A DNA stretch of 64,000 nucleotides from Nitrosomonas sp. (GTDB lineage Bacteria; Pseudomonadota; Gammaproteobacteria; Burkholderiales; Nitrosomonadaceae), in contig JAMWZY010000001.1 in assembly GCA_024281825.1 (NCBI GenBank), positions 186,001-250,000 on the forward strand, read 5' to 3'. The notes under the pieces are model-generated. The model did no database searches. It was not told the DNA's origin and saw only the letters and a list, made by a program, of their open reading frames with translations. Every line of letters starts with the position of its first letter. Within the stretch, counting starts at the first letter, position 1. This document shows, in pieces, positions 1 to 7,682 of this stretch. The position numbers and the translations under genes are program-made.

Positions 1-941
1 ACATCAGCCCGCCCAGGTAATTTATCTTGGTCGCCCACTTGTATTGGATTGGAAAATGTTTTTCCTTGATCGTCCGACCATGCATAAAAAAGCCCGCTTC
101 GCTTCTCTCCCTGGGTAAACCAAGTCATATGGTAGCGACCATCAGCGCTAATCGACAAGGCAGGGCCGTGTGCCGGGCACCCCTCAATTTCCCAATCATC
201 AAAAGTTACTCGCCATGATTCGCTCGCTTTTCCATCAGGTGACAATTTAAACAGACCATGATCGCGAATATTTCCCGGGTAAACAAAACGGGCCAATATG
301 ACCAAATTGCCATCGACATCTTCGGCCATGGCTGTGCGGCAGCAGGAACAGATGTTCTTTGCAATACGTTGCTCAAAAAAGGGAGTTTCTATTGCTTTGG
401 TTTTTGCGGAAGCATGATAAATCGATAGGTCTCCACTGCCTTGTTTTTTATATTCAGCCCGGTCACGTGTATCGTGCCAAATAAAATGAATGCGATTCTT
501 TGCATCGACCAGCATTTCCGTTTGATAGTGATACCAGGTATTGGCCACAGAGCTGATTTTGATCGGTGTGCTGAACAGCGTACCATTGTCGGAATGACTG
601 AAAAAACTGGTGCTGGATTGTTGATCATCGGCGAAGTAGAGCACATAGATTTTTCCTTCTTGATCCACGGAAATCGTGGGAGGATTTTCGTCCCATAAAT
701 GTATCGGCATATCGGTTAAATTGAGGCGAGTCGCTTGGCTAAAAGTTTTTCCATGATCGGTGGAATAATCGACCGAGACATATTTCTGAGACGGAATTAT
801 TCGCCATAATCGTCCATCCGGACCGAACGCCGCCGCGGTATATATTTTTTGTTCGGGGAGTATTTTCTCGGATTCGGCCATCAGGTTTCCTGATGAAACC
901 GATAGCAATACCGCGATGAGAATCAAAGAAAGACAGTTCAT
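1..941 (-). CDS. sialidase-like (BNR repeat) secreted protein, 3' end beyond window
   Basis: An open frame starts at ATG 939-941 and runs off the window edge (about 313 codons seen). The N-terminus is a signal peptide ending near LMA/ESEK. Asp-box-like motifs typical of sialidase/BNR propellers recur (STDHGKTF, SHSDNGTLF, SDDQGKTF), which suggests a beta-propeller. A Cys-rich segment ICSCCRTAMAED and a later GCPAHGP are not sialidase catalytic motifs and could bind metal or form disulfides; this is inference. It lies 118 bp downstream of the TlpA-like gene on the same strand, so the two may be co-transcribed from the promoter carrying the palindrome at 1715. True sialidase activity is doubtful; a periplasmic redox or metal role fits the neighbours better. 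Confidence 0.75.
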   Translation of the reverse strand, partial: MNCLSLILIAVLLSVSSGNLMAESEKILPEQKIYTAAAFGPDGRLWRIIPSQKYVSVDYSTDHGKTFSQATRLNLTDMPIHLWDENPPTISVDQEGKIYVLYFADDQQSSTSFFSHSDNGTLFSTPIKISSVANTWYHYQTEMLVDAKNRIHFIWHDTRDRAEYKKQGSGDLSIYHASAKTKAIETPFFEQRIAKNICSCCRTAMAEDVDGNLVILARFVYPGNIRDHGLFKLSPDGKASESWRVTFDDWEIEGCPAHGPALSISADGRYHMTWFTQGEKRSGLFYAWSDDQGKTFSNPIQVGDQDKLPGRAD

Positions 942-1059
942 GATGACGTATATTTAGAAAAATTGGTTTCAGTTGAATGATTCAACTGGCCACAAATCGA
1001 GTGTGATAAGGCTAGCGCATCCGCTACAAGTGATAAGCTCGATACCCTAATTAGTAGAT

Positions 1060-1566
1060 TTAATTAAAAATTTTCTTGAGTATGTTTTCAAGAGTTTCTC
1101 GTGGTACTGAGCCGCTGATCCCAAGACGCTGGTGGTCTTTATCCAGGAAATAGGTGCGCGGTACTTCGCCATACCACTTGGGATCAATTTCATATCGAAG
1201 CTTTTGAGGGTTAGCATCGGCAAAAATCCAGTTATCAACTTGATTGAGTTCGTTTCCGGTCAGTATCGATTGAACTTGATCTGCTGCCGAAGCATCGTCA
1301 GTGGCCAACATGATCATATTGATATCCGGCATGCTTTTGCGCAGCTCGTTCATTAGCGGCATCTTTTTTAAACACGAAGTACAATTAATAGACCAAATCA
1401 TCAATACAAAGGGCTTGTCGGCATATTCTTTCAGCAATTGCTGATAACTCCCGGAAGTAAAATGCCGCAAATCCGCTTGTTCAGCGTGAGTAGGCCAGCT
1501 AACGCCGTATAGCAAGAATAGAAAATAAGTAACAATAATTTTAGGTTGCTTCATGATGGCACTCAT
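1060..1566 (-). CDS. TlpA-like periplasmic thioredoxin-fold protein
   Basis: 168 residues with an N-terminal hydrophobic signal (about residues 9-28, cleavage near THA/EQ). A thioredoxin fold with a CTSC active site (Cys62, Cys65) follows the strand FVLMIWSINC, and a cis-Pro segment GEVPRTYFLD lies near the C-terminus, as in TlpA/ResA/thioredoxin-like proteins. It probably reduces or isomerises disulfides, or delivers reductant to cuproproteins, in the periplasm; TlpA proteins are known for copper-site assembly in some bacteria, but that role is inferred here. An in-frame ATG four codons later is an alternative start. It is first in a probable operon with the sialidase-like gene, and a 17-bp palindrome lies 148 bp upstream. 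All nearby secreted paralogues carry four conserved Cys, which are possible substrates. Confidence 0.8.
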   Translation of the reverse strand: MSAIMKQPKIIVTYFLFLLYGVSWPTHAEQADLRHFTSGSYQQLLKEYADKPFVLMIWSINCTSCLKKMPLMNELRKSMPDINMIMLATDDASAADQVQSILTGNELNQVDNWIFADANPQKLRYEIDPKWYGEVPRTYFLDKDHQRLGISGSVPRETLENILKKIFN

Positions 1567-1714
1567 TAATGTTCGATAAGGATTAAGTATCGATACCTAC
1601 TGCGAAAATAACGCAACTTACTAGGGTAAATAATATTGCTTCATGCAGATGATACATGAAGCAAAAATTAACCCGATGTTGGTAAATTATCTACAAAATT
1701 TAATTCTTTGAACA

Positions 1715-1731
1715 TGCGACCAATTGTCGCA
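1715..1731 (-). promoter_or_regulatory. palindromic operator candidate, copy 1 (upstream of TlpA operon)
   Basis: TGCGACCAATTGTCGCA on the plus strand; in the orientation of the TlpA gene it reads TGCGACAATTGGTCGCAT. Its edge is 148 bp from the TlpA start codon. It matches GCGNC-N5-GNCGC, the pattern described for RegA/PrrA/RoxR-class response regulators. Four further copies occur in this window. Confidence 0.6.
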
Positions 1732-1745
1732 GTCATTTTTTAACA

Positions 1746-1754
1746 AATCTGAAT
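1746..1754. repeat. target-site duplication, left copy
   Basis: AATCTGAAT immediately outside the left end of the IS1595-family element; an identical 9-mer lies at 2724-2732 outside the right end. IS1595 elements usually duplicate 8 bp, so one of the nine bases may be chance or the terminal base of the element. Confidence 0.75.
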
Positions 1755-2723
1755 ATGCCTCTAAACTATTCTCAGTTTAATCTGGGTGTGACTCAAACAT
1801 GCATTGAGGAGTCGAGAAGGCAGTTCTGCTTCCCGCACTCGTCGATTAAAGCGATAGCAAAATTCATTGAGGTATTCTTGCAAGTAACCTGATGACACAC
1901 CATGATATGTTCCCAATAAAAATGTCTTGAGATTGCCAATTGCGACATGAACCCATGGAAGCCATTCGCCAGCTTTGTTTGGTGGAGTCACACGAGGAGT
2001 ATGGTTCTGTGTTTTACTGATTTCAGCTAAGGCTGGCAGTGCATCACTTCGTACATATTGATCAGGTGACAGATGCCGCTTTACAAACTGTGACACCGTT
2101 TCTCGGTTAACGCTAGAGACTTGCTGCATGGCAATAAAACCAGCACGCTTTTCTCGACTCTCAATCGCGACGAGCACTGATGTTTTTCTTTCAGCGCCCC
2201 GACCGCGCTTTCCCCCAGTATGACGCCCTCCAATCAATGCGTCGTCTATTTCAATCAAATCTTGTAACCGATATAGGCTATCTCGGTGTCCCATAGCAAT
2301 ACGAATCTTGCGTAGCATTCTGCTGGCAGTAATCCAAGACACGTTAATTTGTTTGGATAATCGTAAGGCAGAAACACCGCCTTTATCAGATGCAACTAAG
2401 TAAATCGCCCAGAACCACTTGGTTAATGGCAGATTGGTTGAATGAAATAAGGTACCAGCCGTTATCGAGGTTTGTTTATGACATTGGCTGCATTCCCAAT
2501 AACCACGTGTCTTAATAGCATAACCATTATCGTGGCCACAGCATGGGCAGCGAAAGCCTTCCGGCCAGCGTTGCTTTATCAGCGCTTCGATACAGCCTTC
2601 TTCTGTTCCATACTGCTTTTGCCAATCCATCAAAGTCATTCCTTTGCCTTTCATCGCCTACCTCATTATCCTATTGATCTTGCTGAATAAGATGAAAAAC
2701 ACTGAGAATAGTTCATAGGCAAT
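1755..2723 (-). mobile_element. IS1595-family insertion sequence, apparently complete
   Basis: About 969 bp carrying one intact transposase gene. The terminal inverted repeats are imperfect, about 23 bp: the left end from 1756 reads TGCCTCTAAACTATTCTCAG and the right end, read inward from 2721, reads TGCCTATGAACTATTCTCAG. A 9-bp direct repeat flanks it. The intact ends, intact gene and perfect duplication argue for recent insertion. It lies in the divergent promoter region between the TlpA operon and the secreted protein at 2933, separating two copies of the palindromic operator. Confidence 0.85.
1761..2654 (-). CDS. IS1595-family (ISXO2-like) transposase
   Basis: 297 residues, full family length. 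The N-terminal zinc ribbon has CPCC and, after GYWE, CSQC (about residues 36-58). A central helix-turn-helix-like segment (GGVSALRLSKQINVSW) follows. The DDE/DDN-type catalytic core is visible as IEIDDALIGG, YVRSDALPAL and VHVAIGNLKTFLLGTYHGV, ending in the ISXO2 signature YLNEFCYRFNRR. The stop codon is practically at the left inverted repeat. The gene appears intact, so the element may be active. Confidence 0.92.
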   Translation of the reverse strand: MKGKGMTLMDWQKQYGTEEGCIEALIKQRWPEGFRCPCCGHDNGYAIKTRGYWECSQCHKQTSITAGTLFHSTNLPLTKWFWAIYLVASDKGGVSALRLSKQINVSWITASRMLRKIRIAMGHRDSLYRLQDLIEIDDALIGGRHTGGKRGRGAERKTSVLVAIESREKRAGFIAMQQVSSVNRETVSQFVKRHLSPDQYVRSDALPALAEISKTQNHTPRVTPPNKAGEWLPWVHVAIGNLKTFLLGTYHGVSSGYLQEYLNEFCYRFNRRVREAELPSRLLNACLSHTQIKLRIV

Positions 2724-2732
2724 AATCTGAAT
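2724..2732. repeat. target-site duplication, right copy
   Basis: AATCTGAAT directly after the right end of the IS element, identical to 1746-1754. Confidence 0.75.
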
Positions 2733-2749
2733 GACTATAAACCATTCGA

Positions 2750-2766
2750 TGCGACAATTTGCCGCA
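2750..2766 (+). promoter_or_regulatory. palindromic operator candidate, copy 2 (upstream of 2933 gene)
   Basis: TGCGACAATTTGCCGCA, followed by TTGCTTATAAAG. Its edge is 166 bp upstream of the GTG start at 2933. Before the IS insertion it would have been about 40 bp from copy 1, in one divergent control region. Confidence 0.65.
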
Positions 2767-2932
2767 TTGCTTATAAAGAACTTATTACCAATAATATCCA
2801 GCTATTATAGTTGGATAGTACTTCTCTGAATTAGATCGTCACTTCAAGTTTATCCCTTGATTGTCTGCCGCGTGAGTTCTATCTCACTTCCTGGATTACC
2901 AACAAAAACAGCTCACCAAGGAGGTGTAAGTC

Positions 2933-3694
2933 GTGCAAGTCATTTTATTATCAAGATTAATTATTCAAAGATCTTTGGCATTTATCGTATTGATTGGTAT
3001 TGCTTATCAGAGCGTACAGGCGCATACCGTAATCGAACCAGCACAAATTACTGAGGGCAAGAAATCGGAAAACTATCTGGTGATTACGCATGGGTGTGGC
3101 GATAATCCTGTGATTGGCTCAAGCATTGTTTTTCCTGATGGCGTCGATTCAACCATTACAACTAATGGTAATCCTTACAGTGGCCCATTAAGCGATTTCG
3201 TAACAAACTGGGGAAATGTCATTCAGTTATACCAGGATCGTTCAGTCTTCAATGAACAAGATACCAAACGTGATGCTCTTGGAAATGTGACTGGATTCTG
3301 GGCTGGTGGCGGTCGAACGATAGCATCTCACTTGTTTGGTCGAATTGCATTCGTTTCCAGTGCCATAACGATTAAGCCGGAATCGTGCGCTAAAACAATT
3401 CGGTTTGCAGTCGCCGCGGCTGATATCTGCAAAATAACCGGTATGAATGATATCAATAGTGACAATGCGGTAAGTTTTTGGACTCCAGCGGTTGGTTCAA
3501 AGTATGACGGAACTCCTGGAGGCCACGCTTTTGATTTTCCAGTATTTTTTACAGTCAATCGTGATTTGGAAGTCAACCCATTACCGGAATCTTGTAATGT
3601 AGGTCTGAACGTATCGGTGAGACCCTCCGCTGCACAAGTGGATCGCGATATGCCGATCCAATTCAATGGCACCCAAGTGTGGCCACAACCCTGA
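2933..3694 (+). CDS. secreted DUF1775/YcnI-like protein with predicted N-terminal His (paralogue A)
   Basis: 253 residues. The GTG start is chosen because AAGGAGGTG lies 7 nt upstream. The signal peptide ends SVQA, leaving His31 as the predicted first residue of the mature protein (HTVIEP). A segment ITHGCGDN followed by IGSSIVFPDG resembles the HGC...IPEGV core of DUF1775/YcnI proteins, which bind copper through an N-terminal His. Four Cys are in positions shared with the paralogues at 24180 and 26424 (HGCG, ESCAKT, DICKIT, ESCN), suggesting two disulfides. The C-terminus has DRDMPI and a final WP, also shared. Family assignment by distant resemblance only; copper binding is inferred. A palindromic operator lies upstream. 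Confidence 0.7.
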   Translation: MQVILLSRLIIQRSLAFIVLIGIAYQSVQAHTVIEPAQITEGKKSENYLVITHGCGDNPVIGSSIVFPDGVDSTITTNGNPYSGPLSDFVTNWGNVIQLYQDRSVFNEQDTKRDALGNVTGFWAGGGRTIASHLFGRIAFVSSAITIKPESCAKTIRFAVAAADICKITGMNDINSDNAVSFWTPAVGSKYDGTPGGHAFDFPVFFTVNRDLEVNPLPESCNVGLNVSVRPSAAQVDRDMPIQFNGTQVWPQP

Positions 3695-3735
3695 TTGATC
3701 ACAGTAGGTAACTAAGAATTTAAGGAAATAATGTA

Positions 3736-6093
3736 ATGGCACTGACAGAACAACAACAAACTTCTCTCCTCCAATTGGTTCAGGCGATGTTCAATGCATC
3801 GCCTGGAGCAATTTATCTGGGGGCGCTGAGCGATCGATTGGAAGCTGGGCAATCGTTGGCCAGTATTGCGCAGTCTCTGGTTGGAAATGAATTATTTTGG
3901 GGCAAGAATTATGCTGATAATTTAACACCTGAAGCATTTGCAGATACTCTTGTCGGTGATTTAATCGGCGATCGCGCTTCTGAGGCTAATAAAACGTTGG
4001 CGACTAACTATATTGCCAGCCGGATGACGGCTGGGGCGACCCAAGATGAAGTGATCGCAGAGATTACAACGCTCCTTTCGGGTTTTCCTGCGTCAGATAA
4101 GAACTGGGGGGCTGCAGCTTTAGCGTACAACACGAACAATGCAACTAAAATAGTCGATAACCTGATGGGTGATGCAGTCACTTCGAATGACAAAACGGGT
4201 GCAGTCGACTATATCCTTGCGCAGCAGGCTGCCGGCCTGACGTTTGGTCAAATGGTCGATTGGTCTGTTACAGTACTCGACGGCATGGATCATACTGATC
4301 CGGTATGGGGGGCTGCTGCTACACAATTTGATAACCGTATCGAGGTGTCTCGCTATTATTCAATTGAAAAAGCAGGATCATCAACTAAGCTTGCGACACT
4401 CCAACAAGTATTGGCAAGTGTTACCGCGGATGTTGCTACGATAGCCACTGCCAAAACAGCCATTGATAATCTGCTTAATAATGTTGGTAGATCGATCAAT
4501 TTAGCGGATCTCAATGGTAGTAATGGATTTCGCCTGGATGGTATATCTACGAGTGATGATACGGGGGAATCCGTAGGCAGTGCGGGCGATATAAATGGTG
4601 ATGGATTCGATGATCTCATTATCGGTGCGCCGCATAATTTTGATGATTTCTACTCCGGCGCCAGTTTTGTGGTATTTGGTAAAGCTTCAGGTTTTGGCGC
4701 AACGCTCCCTTTATCGAGCTTGGATGGGAGTAACGGTTTCCGTCTTAATGGTGTGGCGGGTGGCGATGCTGCCGGTCAAGCAGTAGGTACTGCTGGAGAT
4801 ATCAATAAAGATGGATTTGATGATTTATTAATTTCAGCGGCCATGTCTGATGTTCCGAAAAATGATACGGGTTACACGTATGTGGTCTTTGGTAAAGCTT
4901 CGGGTTTTAGCGCTGCGATAGATTTGTCAAGTCTGGATGGGGACAATGGTTTTCGCATGAATGTCGATGATGGAGAAGGTCTTTTATTAGGATGGTCTCT
5001 TGATAGTGCGGGAGATGTTAATGGAGATGACATTGATGATTTAATCATCGGCGCACCTACCGCAACCAACTCAAATGGTACTGGAGCTGGTAATAGCTAT
5101 GTGGTTTTTGGTAAAACTTCTGGTTTCGATGCGACGCTAGATTTATCCAGTCTTAATGGAAGCAACGGTTTCAAAATTGAAGGATCATTGGAAGGCGCAC
5201 AGTTTGGCAATGGTGTCAGTGCGGGTGATATTAATGGTGATGGGTTTAGCGATTTAATTGGTGGCTCTTATTATGGAGGGGCTGGCACAAGCTATGTCGT
5301 ATTCGGGAAATCGTCAGGCTTCGATGCGATTATAGATACTTCGAATTTAAATGGCGACAATGGATTTAGCATCGAAGGCGAAGCAGAAGGAGACCAGGCT
5401 GGTTATTCAGTCGATAGTGCGGGCGATGTCAATGGTGATGGATTTGATGACGTGATTATTGGTGCCAGGCAAACTGATACTAATGGTAAAGATTCAGGTG
5501 CCAGTTACGTGGTGTTTGGTAAAGCATCTGATTTTGAAGCTACATTCAATTTATCCGACTTGGATGGTAGTAATGGTTTCCGTTTGGAAGGTGGGGCCGC
5601 TGAAGATTTATCCGGTAGATCGGTCAGCTCCGCTGGGGACTTTAACGGTGATGGTTTTGACGATTTAATCATCGGCGCCTATGGAGTAGATTCGAATGGC
5701 CAAGATTCAGGCGCCAGTTACGTGGTGTTTGGTAAAGCATCCGGCTTTAGCGCTTCGCTAAATTTAACTGAATTGAGCAGCAATGAGGGTTTTTCTCTGA
5801 ATGGAGTGGCTTTAGGTGATGCGCTCGGTAAGTCTGTTAGTAGTGCCGGTGATGTCAATAATGATGGATTTGATGATTTGATTATTGGAGCACCTTTCGG
5901 TGATGGCGGCATCATTAATTCTGGTGCCGGATATGTGATATTTGGCCGTAGTTTTGCAAATGAGAGTGCCAGCCTGGAGGTTATTCAAACAAATAATCCT
6001 GATAGTGGCACTTCAAATAATTTTGTGAGCAATGGCATTCTGGATGAATCAGTCCAATTAATTGGCGTCCATATGCCAGCAGCGTTGATGTAA
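3736..6093 (+). CDS. FG-GAP repeat surface protein with alpha-helical N-terminal domain
   Basis: 785 residues, no classical signal peptide. Residues 1-250 are helical and resemble DUF4214/S-layer-type N-terminal modules found in large exported proteins (for example LGALSDRLEAGQSLASIAQSL). From about residue 255, six to seven FG-GAP repeats of 60-65 residues follow, each with a calcium-loop motif such as DINGDGFDDLIIGAP followed by SYVVFGKASGF, as in integrin-alpha-type propellers. The C-terminus lacks RTX nonapeptides but may carry a type I secretion signal. AAGGAAATAATGTA precedes the ATG. It starts 41 bp after the 2933 gene, so co-transcription is possible. Probably a calcium-stabilised adhesin; ligand unknown. 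Confidence 0.8.
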   Translation: MALTEQQQTSLLQLVQAMFNASPGAIYLGALSDRLEAGQSLASIAQSLVGNELFWGKNYADNLTPEAFADTLVGDLIGDRASEANKTLATNYIASRMTAGATQDEVIAEITTLLSGFPASDKNWGAAALAYNTNNATKIVDNLMGDAVTSNDKTGAVDYILAQQAAGLTFGQMVDWSVTVLDGMDHTDPVWGAAATQFDNRIEVSRYYSIEKAGSSTKLATLQQVLASVTADVATIATAKTAIDNLLNNVGRSINLADLNGSNGFRLDGISTSDDTGESVGSAGDINGDGFDDLIIGAPHNFDDFYSGASFVVFGKASGFGATLPLSSLDGSNGFRLNGVAGGDAAGQAVGTAGDINKDGFDDLLISAAMSDVPKNDTGYTYVVFGKASGFSAAIDLSSLDGDNGFRMNVDDGEGLLLGWSLDSAGDVNGDDIDDLIIGAPTATNSNGTGAGNSYVVFGKTSGFDATLDLSSLNGSNGFKIEGSLEGAQFGNGVSAGDINGDGFSDLIGGSYYGGAGTSYVVFGKSSGFDAIIDTSNLNGDNGFSIEGEAEGDQAGYSVDSAGDVNGDGFDDVIIGARQTDTNGKDSGASYVVFGKASDFEATFNLSDLDGSNGFRLEGGAAEDLSGRSVSSAGDFNGDGFDDLIIGAYGVDSNGQDSGASYVVFGKASGFSASLNLTELSSNEGFSLNGVALGDALGKSVSSAGDVNNDGFDDLIIGAPFGDGGIINSGAGYVIFGRSFANESASLEVIQTNNPDSGTSNNFVSNGILDESVQLIGVHMPAALM

Positions 6094-6188
6094 CGGATCA
6101 TTTGGATTAATACAGATTGTGCATTCAGTATGCTGTCTATTTATTTCCTATCGATGAATGTGAATCGGCCCGGGTTTTTCGGGAATTA

Positions 6189-6560
6189 CTAAGTGCATGC
6201 AAAAGACCAAGAAGTAGAGACGCTATTGCTCCATTTCTTGGTTAGAAGATGCAAGCTAGCCTGTGGTTGTCGTGGTAAAAGACGATATAGTATATAATCC
6301 CGGCAGCCTTGAATGACATTTTTGATGCTGCGTGATTTTAGCGCAACGCGATTTTTTTTGGCTGCTATACGCCTTTTCAGCATGAATCCGAGCACCTGGC
6401 TTGATCTCGGTTTTATCAAGTAGCATTAACAACGGTTTACTGTTACGGCAAATAGCAGTTGTAGTTTCAGTCAGCACCAAACCATTGTGATCAGCCGGTG
6501 TACGCTGTTATAACCAAAAACTGGTTTGCCGTCCCCCCTTCTTAGCCTAACGCGCTTCAA
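6189..6560 (-). pseudogene. frameshifted IS5-family transposase remnant
   Basis: On the minus strand, pieces of an IS5-type transposase appear in different frames: GKPVFGYNSVHRL near 6520, then LMLLDKTEIKPGARIHAEKAYSSQKK (6330-6430), then ALKSRSIKNVIQ after a frameshift near 6340, decaying into unrecognisable sequence. There is no start codon, no intact DDE set and no visible inverted repeats. The surrounding gap 6094-6717 holds nothing else recognisable. Confidence 0.7.
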
Positions 6561-6717
6561 TATCCACGGTTGCGTAACTTCAATCACACGCATGGCCGTT
6601 TTTGCGTCTGTTGACTATTTTTTGTGATCAAGAGATCAGTTAAAACCTGTTCATTTTTCGTTAATCTACCTCAGGTATCCTTAGGTTCCATAATCAACGC
6701 GAAAAATGAGCTAAATC

Positions 6718-7557
6718 ATGCAAAAGCTAAATGTACTGAATGTAAATGAGGCGCTACCAAAATGGAGCGTGCATCAATGGTTGGTCGCTATTGACGAGCA
6801 ATTTCGCAAGCAAGACTACCATCAGGCCCGTAATTTGATTCTGCAAGCAGTACCGATTTTTCCAGACTATGCCGTGTTTCGCGATCGATTACTTATGGTG
6901 GATTCACGCTGGAGTAAGCCGATTTCAAGCCGAGGCATTCATCTCGTTACACCGGACGAGCATGATTTTTCCTATTTGCAGCAATGCTATGCCGATGAAG
7001 CGTTCATGCAGCAATTGTTACCGATGGGGAGAAAAAAACAAAGTGCTGAGGCAATTCAGCATGCACTCAGGAAAAGTGAATTTTCTGTTGTACATTACCG
7101 GAGCATGCATCGGATTATCAAAAAAGAAGTGCACTCCGATCCTAAACAACCTTCGTCTCAATACAACCTAAAACCGATTGGATTAGCGAGTCTGGTGGAT
7201 ATCCAGATTGCACACAGGCGAGCTGAGCTGCTCATCGGCATTCCCGATCAGGGCGAGCGTCAAAGAGCAACGGCTGTTGTCATGATGCTCATTATGGATC
7301 TGGCCTTCAATGAAGTTGGGTTGCATAAACTGACATCGCTCGTGCTGGCCAATAACCCCCATTCGCAACGCAGTACCGTGGCCATTGGGTTCACTCAGGA
7401 AGGCTTGCGCCGGCAGCATCTGTGTGATCCCCAAACCCGGCAATGGCTGGACTGCTATGAAAATGGCATTGTTGCTGATGATTTTCGCCATAACTCAGTT
7501 ATCGCGCGCGTATCGAAAAGAGTGGTCGGGCGAGATATTACTACAAAACCAGTTTAA
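6718..7557 (+). CDS. GNAT-family N-acetyltransferase with helical N-terminal extension
   Basis: 279 residues. The first 65 residues (KWSVHQWLVAIDEQFRKQDY, then HQARNLILQAVPIFPDYAVF) look like a short TPR-like helical repeat. Residues about 160-265 form a RimJ/RimL-type acetyltransferase fold: IGLASLVDI, HRRAELLIGI, the acetyl-CoA loop region QGERQRATAVVMMLIMDLAF, GLHKLTSLVLANNPHSQ, IGFTQEGLRR, and a closing DCYENGIVADDF. It ends 125 bp before the RTX gene at 7683, on the same strand. Whether it modifies that protein is speculation; it does not match the HlyC toxin-acyltransferase sequence. Confidence 0.75.
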   Translation: MQKLNVLNVNEALPKWSVHQWLVAIDEQFRKQDYHQARNLILQAVPIFPDYAVFRDRLLMVDSRWSKPISSRGIHLVTPDEHDFSYLQQCYADEAFMQQLLPMGRKKQSAEAIQHALRKSEFSVVHYRSMHRIIKKEVHSDPKQPSSQYNLKPIGLASLVDIQIAHRRAELLIGIPDQGERQRATAVVMMLIMDLAFNEVGLHKLTSLVLANNPHSQRSTVAIGFTQEGLRRQHLCDPQTRQWLDCYENGIVADDFRHNSVIARVSKRVVGRDITTKPV

Positions 7558-7682
7558 AAATAACCCACTTAGAGGAGGAGTCGGAAGATGATGAATTAAC
7601 AAATCGTGCACTAGTTGCATATCTTGAAATGAAACACCCCTAGATTTATTAATCAAGTATCTCAAATTAATAAGGAAATATT

